Numbered from the stretch's first letter, positions 28,101-43,100 are shown. The stretch is DNA of 64,000 nt from Larix kaempferi (GCA_027924585.1 BSBM01000050.1:2170001-2234000); one strand, 5' to 3'. Translations and numbers: made by a program. The notes: generated from the sequence alone by a model not told the origin.

Positions 28101-31100
28101 GAGATCGTAAGGATGTTTATGAGGTCATTCCTCAGTGACGTAATGATTAGGAGTCGCTAGGTAGACTTAGGTTCTTTTCTACCAAAAGATATGTCGTGAA
28201 TAATCAGGAAGATATGAGTGAAAATGAATGGTTATGAAAGATTTAGGAAGACAAATGATAACCATTTAGTTTACAAGATGCGATAGATATGAGTTACACA
28301 TGGATACTCGTAGGCACCTGAGGTAAGCCTCTACCTCCCCAACAACGGTGCCAAAAATGTTATCACACAACTTGTAGTTGTCTCTAAAGGTATCCCATCC
28401 AAGACGGTAGAGGTGTAGACAACTAAAGAGGTGACCCAAGAGATGCCACGGTTCCCAATGCAAGATGGGTGTCACGTTAACCGAGGCACTCTTCACTTTA
28501 GATCAAGCCTAAGCAAGACCAAGGGGGAGACCCTATCTTAGCCAATGAAGGCTAGTGAACTCAATCTAGACCTCCTAGGGAAATGTGATGATGAAAAGGT
28601 AGAAGATCAAGGTGAGGTTAGATGTAGATCTAGAATAGATAAGTGGGCCCAATGAGTTGGGGCTTGGTCAAAGAGGCTTAAGGCAAGATAAATATTCAAC
28701 CAAGGAGATATGAAGGCCACTTATGGGGTTAAATTGATAGATCTAGTTCCCAAATAATAGATCCAAGTGGGGTCTGTTGTCCGCCAAACTGCACACCAGC
28801 AGCAGAAACCTTTCGAAAGTTGTCTCCCTCACTGGAAAGTGGGGAGAGGTGTGGCCTTGGGGGCAAGCAATGAGCCAGGTACTGTCACCTGAATCCCAGC
28901 TCCTCCGTTTAGGCAAAACTCCTAACGAAGCCAAGGGGGGTAGTCCCTATTAAAGAGTTGTCTAAGGCTCTTTGTGTGTTTAAATATTTTTTTGTGTTGT
29001 GATGCGGATGGGTGTTGTTTAGGAGTTTTTTGAATGATTGCTAGAACAAACTTAAACACGCAATCCACGTTGCAAAATTCACAAGATACAATCAAAAAGT
29101 GACAATATACTTTGACTTAGAGATTGAAGTAAAGCATCCACAAGATAGATATTAAGCAAATGACAAGGACATATGGTCCAGACTCAAAAGATACATAAAT
29201 ATTAAAGACCAGTGCCAAATGGAGTCAAATAAAACTTGTGATGCTGAGAGAATAAGTCGAAAGTAGCTGTTTGTGAGATCGTTTTGAAATTGTTCTTGGT
29301 AAATTTTAAGTGTTTTAAATGTTCTTGATTATTAGGATAAGACCAAAGGTATCAAAAGATGGTGGAACCTTACCCAAGAAAAATACTGGCAACCCTAGGT
29401 GATCTGTCGGAAGCACCCAGATTCAAAAGGATAGGTGTCCAATGTTTGAACCGCCCCTGAGTCTGACAGTGGATTCCCGGCACCACCTCTCGTGGGAAGA
29501 ACAGTAATTTGCCTTGGTTGAGGTTTTGGGTAAAAATTTTAATTAAGTTATCGATTGTAAATTATCAAGTCTTCCACCTTTCTGAGTACTAGCCCAACCG
29601 TTTCCGGTTGGCAGAGCATACGGGTGTAGGACAAAAACCAAGATAAATTAATTAAGGGGTGTATGAGTGGAAAATTTTATTATTAGAAAACCTTGTTCAA
29701 CTCTCCGACAAAGAGCGCTCTTGACTCGGTCTTATGACCACAGTTCAAGAGACTTGCTAAACTAAAATGCCTAATGCAGGGATGATGCAAAAAACTAAAA
29801 TGCCCTCCGACAGAGGGTGCTCTTGACTTGGATTCTGGCCAAGTTCAGGAGACTTTGGTTTATTTTAAAGATGCAAAAAGATTGTAGTAGCAGTATATCT
29901 CAACTTGAAACGGATTTAAACAATAACGTTGATCGACAAGATATGAATTACTACTAACAATATTACTTGCAAGATAAAATGAAACTAAGTAAATCTAGTG
30001 TTCTACCACACAAGTTTTAATCTACTAGGTAGGATTGATCTCCGAACAAGATCAACCACTAGAACCGCCTGCACTTGAGAACTTCCAGCTAGCTGAAAGC
30101 TCTGCCAAGGAAACCGACGGGGAAGGAAGAGTAACCACAAATTATGTGGTCCTGCCCTTGAGACGAAATCTCAAGGATACAACGTCCGGCTGAAGGCTTT
30201 GGAAAAGAAGCAAGATAAAAATAAACGAAAAATAAAACTAAACTACCCAAGAATCTCTTTCAGGTCTAAGACCCTACTCAGGAGAGCATGGGGGTAAGTA
30301 AATATGGAATATAAGAAAAATGATTTATTGAAGTGAATTTAAACTAAGAGCATAAAACCATAATCTAAGCTAAATCAAACCACAAGACCCAACACTCTTC
30401 CCCAAATGGGGAAGAAGACCAAAAAGTGGAGGCCTCCTCCACTTGAAATTTTTATTAAACAATTACAAACGCCTTGGGTTTAAAACCTTGCAAGGTCTTT
30501 GAAGCAAATAACTAGAAAAATAATATGAAGCTTCTTAAAGAGCTTTTTTACAAAGGAGAGTGAGTTTTAAGTCTTCATGGTTGACATCTTCTTGGTTTTA
30601 CAACTTAGTTTCGTCTCCTCTTTGGCTTTAGATCTTCCCTTTGGTTTAATGCTCCTCTTCTTCTTGGGTCTTTCTCTTAAGAGCCTACAACAAAGATCAA
30701 CTTCAAGCACCTGCAACAATGATCAACTTCAAGGACCCATTATTCTGTTAATCAAAACAAATAAGATATGAAAACTACTAAGTCTAGTATAAAAATTTAA
30801 AGCCTAAAACATGAAAAATATGAGATTTTTGTTTGAAAAAGTTTATATGGGAAAACGGACCAGCGAACAAAAGTTGCCCTAAATATGCTAGAAATGAGAT
30901 CTAAGATATAAAAATTTTAAGAATTTTTTTATAAAAAAAATCTATCTTTGAAATGGAAACTAAAGTTAAGCAATGCAAGCTATACTAGTGTAAAGGAAGA
31001 GATCTAGAATGCTTTTATGACTACTCCTTCAATGCATGAGATCTAACTAAATAACTCTTTTTAAACAAACCAACTCTAACCAATGACTTTTGCAAACTAA

Positions 31101-34100
31101 GAATGAAACTATGATCAACTTAAACAATTCGTTTTTGGTTTTTTGTGTGTTTTAGGGCTCTTTTTGGGAGAGGAGCAAATGGAGCTAATGGCAAGGAGAA
31201 AGGAGGATAAAGGAAGGTAGGAGGGTGAGAGGAGATGGAGTGGGACGAAAGGAAGGTAAAAAAAGGGAAGGAAAGAAGAAGGAGCTAAGGGAAGGTGACG
31301 AGAGGAGGACTTAAGGGAAACAAGAGGAGAAGGTGATGGGAAAAAAGGGGGAAAACGAAAGCTTAAAGAGAGCTAAAACGAAAACCTAAAAGAAGAGGAG
31401 AGAAGTGGGACGAAGCTAGGGGTGATGGGCAAAACGAGAGGCAATGAGAAACTAAGGAAGTGATGGCTAGAAGAAAGTGGACTAGCAAGTCAAAGAAAAA
31501 TATTTCAAGGAGAAAAAGAGAGCTAGAAGATAGAAGCTCATGAACCACGGTTTCCAATAGTTTGAATGAAGTTTTTGTTGGAGAAGGCAAGAGGTACTTT
31601 GGAGAAGCTCACAACCCTGCAAACAAATTATTAAGATAAATGGAACACTTGATCGGTGAAGGTATTAGATGCCAATAGCTCTCAATGATTGAATTCCCTA
31701 AAGACACAAAAACTCAATGCAATAGATTAGAAGCCTAAGTACTAGATTGTTAGTCGTCAATAAGCATCATAATCAAATTTGCATAATAAGAATAGGGTGA
31801 AAGAGATATTACTTCACATGAGATGAAGACACAATGCCAAGAGCCCAATCAAATGACCTCCAAAGTCTCAAAATATTTTATTAAACAAGAGCTTACAATT
31901 TTCACCAGAGTTTCTTTGCACAAAAATCCTTGAGATAATAACCCAAAATGGGCCTCTCTTTATAGTAAAACATACTAGAAACCTAAGCCTAAACCCTAGG
32001 TCGAATTAGTAATGAGCATGGAGGTCGAATCCCAATCAATTAGTGGCTTGGAGAGATAGACAAGGCCAAAGTCGAGCTTTGAGGTTGGTAGGAAAAGGCA
32101 TGTGGCAAACTCGACTTTGAGGTAGGTTGAGAATGGTAATGCTACCCAATACCATCACTCCAACAAGGAAATGGCGAGCTAAGGTAGAGGAGGCGTGATC
32201 CATGTGGAGGGGCGAGTTGATGTGTGATGGAGACATGTGGAGGGTATTGGGTGCTAACTCGAATCTAATGGAAGCCAAGGCCACTCGTGATTACATGGGA
32301 AGTATCACTAACCAACCAACAAACTCCAACAAGGCTTAAACTTGAGTTTAATGGGGATTGACATGAGGATTTTAGGATATGCGAGTGGGTTGTGAGGGAT
32401 AACACGTGTGAGATGGTAGGTGTAACTCAAATCATGAAGGGAGCCAATCTATGGTGGGTGTGGTGAGTCATGAGGGCGCCCACCTTATCATTAATACAAA
32501 ACCACCAACCCAAACATCAAGTGACACATCAACAAATCGATTTTTTCATGGAGAGGGCGAATTGCTTTGAAAGGATAATGATTTGGTGACTGGATGGATG
32601 ACTGGATGGGCTTGGAGTTGATTGGAATCTTCCTAAATGCTCATTGCCATGTCATTTAGCCCTTTATTTTAATCCAATTGATTAATTTTGGAGAGATTTG
32701 GATTATCTCCAAAATAATCAATTTTATTATTTTAATTAATAATTTCTCTGTAAATGACTTTTCAGAGAAAATATTAATTACGGGGCTGAATTGACATCCG
32801 AAAGTTGGGTTTAGCTGCTCCATGGGTCATGTGTGATTTTTGGCTTATGAAACGAGCCATCAATCACTGAATTCGGACCCCGGATGACTGACATATTACA
32901 AATTAATATTTCTCTATTTAAACTATAGAGAAATTTATTAAATTTTTTTAAAAATAATTAAAACCCAAATTTCGACGGACCCGGTAAAATTTTTTCGAAA
33001 TTTTTTCTGAGGGTTTTATGGACCTAGGACATGACCGACACCTATTCTAACAGTGTCTAGTAGGCTTATATACATTAGTTGGCCTCTAATAACCCCCCAT
33101 GGCCAAATTTTCAAAATCGGGCATTCCAGCTTTGGAGGAGCGGGAGAAAACCTCATCAATTATACCTCGCCTTAAGCAAAGTATAATTGACAAGAGAAAA
33201 AACTCCTTGGAATACCTTAGTTTCTTAATCCGGTCATGAGAAACCGAGGCACTCAGATCCTACTAGCACACTTTTATTACAAACCCCCATGGGGCCATGG
33301 TCATGTCGACTCAAAAAACAAAACAAGCTAACCACAACTGGCTAGATACAAAATGCTGGATCATCTGATACACTGGAATCAAACATTCATCATGTTTGTC
33401 AAATGGCGGCTCTCCAGAAAATCCAACTATGGTACAAAAAGTTGGTAACAGGGTCCAACCTTAAAATATGGGAATTGGTCCAAATGGGGCCCACAAGGTG
33501 AAAATCAAAGAAGGAAGGCACTAGGGTGTTTGCAAATGAGTGGATCTAATGGATCAATGAAGAAAACAAAACACCCACGTCTGGGATCTAGCAAAAGACC
33601 ACCTACCCAAGGAATGCGACTTGCTTCAAGGAGGACTAGTGCCTTAGATGGAGGGGCAAATGGAGTCGAATGTCCACCAAATTATAGATCGGGATAGTTG
33701 AGATGATTATTAAGGTGGGTTTCAATTATTAAGCCCAAGTGATTGCTAGATCTCCATAGATCTGAAAAATAAAAAATGCAAGGGTTTTGATTTTAGGGTT
33801 TATGTGACCAATGGAGAAAAGATGGATGGATCTAGATACATACCTTGTAGAACACACCTCAAAATCTTGTGGCCACTTTGCAAATTGATAAAAATGCAAG
33901 GGTTTTGATTTTAGGGTTTACGTGACCAATGGAGAAAAGCTAGATGGATCTAGATACATACCTTGTAGAACATACCTCAAAAGCTTGTGGCCACTTTGCA
34001 AATTGATAACCTTCCCCCTGTGTGTATATTCAAGAGTGAGATCCAAAGCTCCAAGTGAAATCGTCCTCCTTCCAAGGTGACCAATTCACCCTCCTCTTGC

Positions 34101-37100
34101 AAGACAAGATCAAAATGAGAAACAAGCCTAGCAAAGGAATGACAATAATGATGAAAAGATGAAAGAGAAAGCATCAACTATGTCACTAAGATACAATAAT
34201 GATACTCCCTGAGACAAAAGGCCAATCTAAGGAAATATATGGGGTTTCCCCACAATAGCCTCCCTCCAAATCGTCCTCCTCTTCACCAAATCGACCTCCC
34301 TGTAGAAAAACGTTTGAAGCCCCAAGATCCACAAATGATACATAGAGAAAAGATTGTATATTCAACTTGCAAAAGAATCCATCAAGACAAGAGAAGTAGA
34401 TCTACAAAATAGTATTTTTATTCCAAGTTTGAAGAGCTCCAAAGGTTCCTTTACAATAGGGGGGTATCCTCCTTAAATAGGATGAGGAAGACCAAAACCC
34501 TAAACCACTTTCGAAATGAGTGGTTGAGATCAAAAGATACAACAATATAATCAATGGCTAAGATGAGCCAATACAACATATGACATGGATCACTCACTAA
34601 AGGGATGACATCATGGCTAAAAAGACCCTAGGGGGGATGACGTCATGACTAGGGGAGACTAATACAAGTGTGTGTCACATAAGATGACTAGGACAAGTAA
34701 CTAGGAGCACATGGTGGGGCTAGGAGGTATTATTCCCCTTCACTAGCATCACCCCATGGCACAATAATATAACATGAGACTCAATGACATGTCCAAGTAC
34801 ACAAATGATCAAATCCTATCCCCCCAAATTTGAGAGAAAAATACATCAAAAGACATCCTGCTGACTGTGTGGACCCCACTGATTGCTTCAGACTGATTTG
34901 GAAGGAGTGGGATACACCATAGATTACCTCAAAGCAGACCTCATGCCAAAACCTTGCCTCACTTTCCCAAATCGACTTCCTTTGTGGCCTTTTTATTCCA
35001 TTTTTTATCCTCCTGAAAATACCTGAAACTGCCCATAACTGACTATCAGGTGCCTGTGCTGTCAAATTGACTGTTCCATCATGTCCGGAAAAGGGGCTTA
35101 ATATGGTAATAACAAGTGGCTGGACCACCCCCTTACCCTGTAGCGCCCTAGGCAATGACTGGCCTCTAATGATCTGGTTGGACAGGCCACACCAGCATGG
35201 CCAAACTGGTCAACAGGTGGAAAAATGCTCATAACATGCCTGGGAGTGCCTGAAACTATTAGTTAAATGTCTCAATGGATCCAGAAGACTCAAATCCACT
35301 AGAGATGAGTACTCATACATTTCCCAATAACCTGTAGGATCATCTGTAGGGTCCACCATACCCGGACAAGTAAAAATATGATGATCTGGTAATAATAATA
35401 ATCATGACAAACTGCATCAATCATCATGTGAAGCCTATTCCCATTATATGGAATCATCAAAAGGTATATAGAAGACCATAGATCAACATCATACATAAAG
35501 TGGTCCATCTCATCACCTAAGTCATCAGACACGTCGGAATAGGGTGAAGTGTCCCGTGGGGATGTGTCGGACATGTGTTTTATCGTGTCCCGAAATCGGT
35601 ACATGATAAAACACGTGTTGAGGTCGTGTCCTGCCTCTACACACATCGTGTCCCGATTCCAGGACATAATCGCGCAGAAAAAGGGAACCCGTGGGTCTTT
35701 TAAACCTGTTTTTTTTTTTTTTTTTTGCCATTTGCGACTTGAAGGGAGAGTAAGGGAGAGCTAGGGAGAGCTAAGTGTTGGTTTTTTGCAGGTGAAGGAG
35801 TTTGGAAGCATTTGCAAGGGATTCCAAGTTGATTTGAGGGAAGATTTGCTTAGAGGATTCAAGCTCACCATCAAGGAAGAAGAAAAATGTCTCAATTAGC
35901 TAGGGCAACAGCTAAAGGGAAAAGGAAAGGGAGGAATGCCCCATCTAATCACTCTCGTCCTCTTCCTCCTCCAAGCATATCCTCTTCTGCTCCTATTAGT
36001 GCTCCAACTGCTTCTAGTGAAGCTCATGCTCATTTTAACCATGTTTTGGCAAGACAACAAGCACAAGAGAGTAAATACCCTTTGTGGAAGTATGTGACAA
36101 GGAAAGAAGGCATTGGAGCAAAGCTTGGTGGGGGGGGGTAATGTGTGTTGGACTTGCAATTTCTGCAAGCATGCTTTCAAGAGCACATATTACCGGATTA
36201 AGGGCCATTTGTTGGCCCTCCCTTGTGGGATTTCTTCATGCAAAGTGGTGAGTGTTAACCAAAGGAGGGAAATGGAAAGAGAGGACCATGTTGGGTTAGG
36301 GAAGGTGGCAGCAGCAAGCAAGACACAACAAAATGAGGATCCTCTTCCATTCTTGAGGAAACCCTCTAGCACTAGGAGTGAGGTTGATGCTTATCCAACA
36401 AGAAAGAGGCCAACTTCAAGTGGTCCAATGGATAGGATTTTCCAACAAGAGGCGCGAGAAGAGGTGGACCTCTCCATTGCATTCTATTTCTACCTCAACT
36501 TCATTTCATTCAATGTTGCATGGTCACCATTGTTCATTGAGATGTGTCGAACTCTAATGGAACGAGCTCCAACTGGTTATGTGCCTCCTAGTTTAGAGAA
36601 GCTTAGAACCCCAATGTTGGTTAAGGCAAGGAAGGAGGTGGATAAAATTATTGAGCCAATTATTTCAAAATGGCCCACATGTGGTGTTAGTATTGTTTCA
36701 GATGGATGGACGGATGCAGCACGCCATCCACTCATCAATTTCATGGTGTCTTCCCCAAATGGACCGGTGTTCTTGAAAGCAGTGGATGCTCTTGGAAAAT
36801 ACAAGGATGCACAATATATGGGTGATTTGTTCATCAAAGTCATTGAAGACGTAGGTGTTGATTCTTGTGTACAAATTATCATAGACAGTGCACCTGTTTG
36901 CAAGGCTGCTGCTTGCTTGTGGAAGCTAAATATCCACTGGTATTTTCATTTTGGACAGCTTACATAATTGCATTGTTAATTTACTCATTTATTTGAAATT
37001 TTGAGTTGTTAGTTGTAGTCTTGTAGAGTCTAGAGTCTAGACTCATTTATACTTTCTTTTATTGATCTTACAGGTATTTTGGACACCTTGCATTGTCCAT

Positions 37101-40100
37101 TCTTTGAATTTAGCACTGAAATCTATTGCTTCAGGTGTGGCATGGATTGACAAACTTATTGAGGATGCACACCATATCCGTAACTTTGTACAAAACCACA
37201 CCAATGCCCTCACAATCTACAAAGAGTACACACATCTTTCATGGTTGAAGGTTGCAAATACTTGGTTTGCTTCATCGTTCATCATGCTTAAGAGGCTGAG
37301 AGAGGTCAAAACCGCTCTAGGGTCCATGCCACATGGTGATTTCAAAGTTTTGGTCTTTTTGGAGAAAGACGGATCAGATTGCTTCACAAAAGGTGAAGGA
37401 CACGGTGTTAGATGATGGTTGGTGGGATAGGGTAGATCTTAGCATTAAAATCATGGAGCCAATCATTTCTTTGTTGCGGTTTGAAGACACGGACCAGCCC
37501 ATCCTAGCAAATGTTTATGAGGGGTGGGATTCCATGATTGAGTCCATGAGGACCATTGTTATGGAGAACTAGTGTGCCGAGTATGAGACATCGGCAGAGA
37601 ACTTATGGTCCACCATACAGGACATTCTTATCTCCAAGTGGGATAAGAATTGCACACCTTTGCATTGCTTGGCCCACTCATTGAACCCCAATTTCTACGG
37701 TCAAGATTGGCTCAATGGTGGGTCGGGGCCCTCATGTGGAGTCCCTCCTCACATGGATGGAGAGATCTCACATGGGAGGAAGACAACATTTGGACGACTA
37801 CTTGAGGATAGAGACCTACTTGAGGAGGTAGAGGAGGGATTTGTAGAGTTTTCCACTGGCACTGAGCAATTTGGAGGATATGAGGTGCTTAGAGACATGG
37901 GGGTTACGAGACCCTATGTTTGGTGGGCAACTCATGGGGCAACATGCGCTCTTCTACAGAAGATGGCCTTGAGGGTCATCTCTCAAGTTACTTCATCCTC
38001 TTGTTGTGAGAGGAATTGGAGCACATGTGGCAACTTGTACAGTTTGAAGAAGAGCAGACTTGAGTAGTCCAGGGCAGAGACGATGGTGTATGTGCACTCC
38101 AACCTTCTTCTTATTTACAGGAAGGGGATGAGTTGGCAAAGGGAAATACAAAGATGTGGGATGTCTTTCCTGATGATATTGGTTTGGACATCAGTACTGA
38201 GTTGGCATTAGCCAACATGGATCTTAATGATCCAGTGCTAGAGCCGGTCACTTTTGATGATGGTGATCATATGGAGGGGTCATCCTCCGTCAGATGGGTA
38301 GAGAGGAGGAGGAGGAGGAGGAGGAGGAGGATCAAGGTAGTGATGAGTTTGTTGATTCAGGCATGGAGGAGGACTATTGAGTCATTGACAGATGAGATTC
38401 TTCCATCTTGATCCACCCCTTTTTGTATTTACTATTAGTCTATTTGCCATTTGCCAATGCCCAGTGGCATTCCGACATCTATGTAATACATTTTGATTTT
38501 GATGACTTAATGAGAAATATGGTTCCGACATCTTGAGCTATTTCCCAATGCCTATCAAATTTCAATGCTTCTATGTGTCTCATTGTGATTTGTGAATGAC
38601 AAATGTGTGGTGTAACCAATATCATTAATGAATCCAAAATCAATGATTAATGTGCATTGTGTATTGATTCTAATTTCTATTGAATATTGTAAATGTTCTA
38701 CTTTCTAGTTTCTAAGAAAATTTGAATCTATATGTCTATATTTTTAATTTTAATATATTTAAAAATATATATATATGTATATAAAACATGTCCTCTGTGT
38801 CCTAATTCCGGGGGTCACCGTGTCCGTGTTGGACACTCATATTTTCGTCTCCTCTGTGTCCCGTGTCCTCGTGTCAAGTTGTAATATCCCAAATTGATAT
38901 TTTTCTTTTTCTATGTTGTCTAGTAGGCTGATATCTCAAACAAGTATGAAAGTGTATACTGATCTCTGCATGCATGCAGAACTATAACCCAGGTAATGTT
39001 GGAATGCTATAAAATAGGAGGAAGTTTCTGCATGTACATACCAGTATATAGATCAGCTGAAGGTGATGTTGATGATCCCCGCATGCAAGAATAAAGATGG
39101 AGTAATAGCAGGATGAAGCAAGTCGTCCTCCTGGGGGGAAATACGTCCTCCTCCAATACTGGAAAAGCTCCTCAATAATAAATATGTTGTTGAATGAGAC
39201 CCTGATGAGGTGGTCTAGGGTTATAATGCCCTTCTGGAGAGGATGGAAACTCCATGCACCAACTCTGATGGTTCCCAAGCCTAAAACGTGAAGATCCTCT
39301 CAAATGAATTCGCCCAAGGAAGGCAATACATATTTCTGAAGGAGGATGTGCTGAGAAATAGGTGGAGAACTAAGCTGAGAGATCCTCCTTCCAGGTGAAA
39401 GGTAATACTAATGCTTTGAGAAGAATAGAAGCAGCATGCAAGAATTCTGCCTTTTGTAGACTGAAATATGAATGGATGTGTGCTTAGCCAATTCGCCCAA
39501 GCAAGGCTAGTGAATGTTCAATCCAAGAAATAAACCGATCTCTGAAGTCACTGATGAATGGAACCTGATAATGAAACAATACTGAAGCAATGTTGAATCT
39601 GGATGATCCAACCTAATGATGAACTAGGGCAGATAGATTTCGCTGCCATTATACACTAGTTAGCCAAGTGCATGCACTCAACCCCAACTTAGCTCGCTGA
39701 GCTCTCCAATTCGAAATCACAAATCAATAATCAAATAGGCGTGTCTTCTCCATTCACTATACCTTTCTTTTATAACATTCAACTGCCAAAAACCTAACTT
39801 CTGACCTAACTAGGTCACTTTATCTTCTAATTCGCAGTTGACTTGCATGCAGGTGCCTAGAGACTCAATCAGGTGCATGCATCATGAAATACTGCTCAGA
39901 TGTCATGCATGCAGATGGCCTTTGGCTCTGGTGGCCCCTGTCTACCTACTGATGATATAATATCTATGCCCTAGATATTTTGATATGGCATAAGTCCACA
40001 GTTGATCCCCTGACTGTCAGTGCTTGCTTGAACTTGGTTAGCGCATGGAGAATGGCTAACATCTCTTTGTCATATATCGAATAGTGGCACTCATAGTCTT

Positions 40101-43100
40101 TGAGCTTCCTGTTCTCAAATGCAATGAGGTGGTTGGTCTGCATCAATACTGCCCCAATTCCCTCTCCGGAAGCATCACATTCTAACACAAAGGGTTGAGA
40201 AAAGTCAGGTAGAGCTAATACTGGGCATGAACTCATCACCTTTTTCATTTTCTCGAATGTCTGTCGTGTTGTCTCTGTCCAACTGAATGTCCCCTTCTTG
40301 GTAAGATCTGTGAGGGGTGTCGTCATTTGTGAGGATCCATTGACATACCTCCTGTAGTAGGTGCAAAGTCCCAAAAATCCCTTCAGTTCTGTCACATTTT
40401 TCGGTGTAGGCCAATCCAATATGACTCGAATCTTCTCTAGATGCACCTGGACCCCGTTGGCCCCTATCACATGCCCTAAATATAACATCTCCTGCATGCC
40501 GAACTCACACTTGGACATCTTGGCATATAATGACTGCTCCTGTAAAATGCCAAGTACCTCATCGAGATGTCTCAAATGTTCTTCCCAAGTCCTACTGTAT
40601 ATCAGTATGTCGTCGAAGAATACCAGAAGGTGCTTACGTAACTGAGCCTTGAAGATGTTGTTCATGCACGACTGGAAAGTAGTTGGGGCATTTGTAAACT
40701 ACCAAGCTTACATGATTATCTTAATAGATAATATATATATATATATATATATATATAATTGAATTGATGAATATTACATTGACAAGCTTACATTATATAT
40801 GCATGCTAACCTATGAATGGTCGCACCTTGAAAGGAGGTGACCTTTGACCATTAGTACTAATTAACGTAATTGTTAATAAATGAATAATAGTAATATACC
40901 TAATTAGGTATATTACAAGTCATCCTGCTCTGAAAAGATTTGACCACGAAACTTCTACGAGCATGTTGTAGCTAGAATTTTTGCCACGAATAATTGTGCC
41001 ACGGTTTAACAGTTCTTGAAATATTTGGTCACATTTCCATTCAAATCTCTTCATGCATATGATTTTGTAGATAAAAACATAACGACTATAAGGGGTATTC
41101 TTTTGAGCTTCTAATCTGTTTGAGTTCTTCTGATTTTCTAATTTGATGTTCTCAGGAAGATCTTGTGTTGTCATGTACAATTTTGATATTCTTGCATGCT
41201 TGGGAATGACGTTGATTTTTATCTGATATATAGTTTCTTTAGAGTTGAACAATGGGTCTTCAAACATGGTTGTACTTGTAATCACATTTGGTATGGTTTC
41301 CTTATCTATAGTGGCAACTATTATCATCGTAATTACTTCACTCTGACTGGTTAATGTGTTTTCATTTTCAATTTCGTCATGCACTTTTAAGGTTGAAACA
41401 CCTTTCAATGTTTTTGTTTCCTTAATTTGTGTTTGATTGAGATCTTTCAAATGATTTATTCCCTCGTCTTGGACTAACAATCCTTTTGTCTCTTCATGTG
41501 TCACAACATCTTCTCGATTTCCTTCTTCTACTTTATCATGATCAGGATCATCTCCAGTGCTTTTGTTTCCATCATTGTATCCTTCTACAACTTCAATTCT
41601 CTCATAATTGTTGTTAATAATGACTTTATTGACTTCATTGACTTCATTGACTTCTACGACATCGTCATTTTCTTTACAATTGATATTGACACTATGATTG
41701 TGAATATCATCTTGATCTTTCATATCCTTGTCTTCTACCTCTTATGTTTTATCGTCCTTATCATCGAATTCCTCAACAAGTCCTTGTTCTGGAGTTTTAC
41801 TAGACAATTTTATAGGTTTTTCAGTTGGCGTATTAGTGTGCCTTGCTTCCCTACCTTGTAAGAATCCGTAGCGAAATTCTGGTAGACGTACATATTTCTG
41901 ACTGAGTATCGTATTTTGAGGTTTGTAGTTGGGGAGTCTTTTGTTATCCCTCCAAGAGTTTCGTGGCTTGGATCTTTTGTGTGGAGGAATATAAGGAGGT
42001 GGTCGGCGTGGCTTCCCTTCCTTTCTGGTTGTAGTAGCAACTTCAGACACTTCCGTACTTGAATATTTAGGGGTCGTCATAGTAACTTGTTCTTTTTTAC
42101 TTGGGAAACTGGCAGTCGTAGTTACTTCTTCTGTTGAGAGTGCATATGCAGTTTCCAGCTCTATTTGACTTGAGAACTCAAGAGTCCCTTCCTTTCTGTT
42201 TATAGTAGAAACTTCAAACTCTTCCCTACTTAAATATTTAGGAGTCATTCTAGTACCTTGTTCCCTCATAGGTGTCAAAGCAGTCTTGCGTTGTACTTGA
42301 TCAATATCATTTAATGTTGCTTCATGTTTTTCCTTGCTTGAGAATTCAAATGGCATAGATGATTCTTCTCCCGTTAATTGATCAATATCATTTAATGTTT
42401 CTTCATGTTTTTCCTTGCTTGAGAATTCAGATGGCGTAGCTGATTCTTCTCCCTTTAACTAATCAATATCATTTAATGTTTCTTCCCTCGTCAACTGACT
42501 TGAGGAGTGGGATGCATGTGCCTCTGGTTTTTCCTTATCCACATGCTTCTTAGATTCTTCTTCTCGTCGTTGGTTTATCAACATTTTGAATTCACCAATT
42601 AATTCTTTTATGTCTTCATGAAGAACTTGGGTTGCCACGTTGATATCGGATATTTTTCCTTCAAGCTCCATGCTTTTTATTTCTCCAGTCTCTCCGAAAT
42701 TCCTTTTTAATTTCTTGAATTGTTTGAGCTTTTTTAAAAAATGCATGAACACCTACATTGAAGACCATTTTGGCTTCTACAAAATCTTCAAGAAGCTTTT
42801 GATTTTTTTTTTAATTTTTCCTTTTTTTTGGAAAAATAATAATAATTATTAATATTAATAATTAAACATTATTATTATCATAAAATATTAATAATTTTAT
42901 TCAAATTTTCATATATTAAAACTTATAACAATAATAATAATGATTATTATTATTAAAATGTTTTTAAATATATGTTTTGAAAATATAATAAATTAGGGGT
43001 TTAAGTGAGAAAGAAGGTGGTGTGTGGCGGGAGTGGAGGGAGGAGGAGTGGTAGCGTGTGGGGGTGGAGGGAGGTACTGCGTAGGCAGAAGGGTGGATGG

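Larger units (their letters stand above)
24009..28357 (-). mobile_element. L element: internal region of a non-autonomous Ty3/gypsy-like element
   Basis: It lies between the two L LTR edges. In minus sense it holds a primer-binding site, about 360 bp of leader, a gag-protease frame (27977-25554), about 0.8 kb of unassigned sequence and an integrase C-terminal-like frame (24744-24526). Reverse transcriptase, RNase H and the integrase core are absent. There is no room for them, so the element is non-autonomous or internally deleted. Confidence 0.75.
35518..38879 (+). mobile_element. hAT-superfamily transposon, broken
   Basis: The unit contains a hAT transposase pseudogene and GTGTCC/GGACAC-rich ends (left near 35530-35660, right near 38790-38876), typical of hAT subterminal repeats. 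Left GACACGTCGG and the complement of the right end, GACACGAGGA, form a poor inverted pair. An 8-bp target duplication was not found, so the exact ends are uncertain. It abuts the L 5' LTR on the left. Confidence 0.65.

Noticed and set aside
35518-38879. Intact hAT transposon with 8-bp duplication
   Set aside because: Left and right ends pair poorly, no duplication is visible, and the transposase has several frame changes and stops.
38880-40022. A complete solo LTR starting TGTAATATCCC
   Set aside because: The start looks right, but no right end with a matching 5-bp duplication was found; the left flank CAAGT does not recur near 39,960-40,030.
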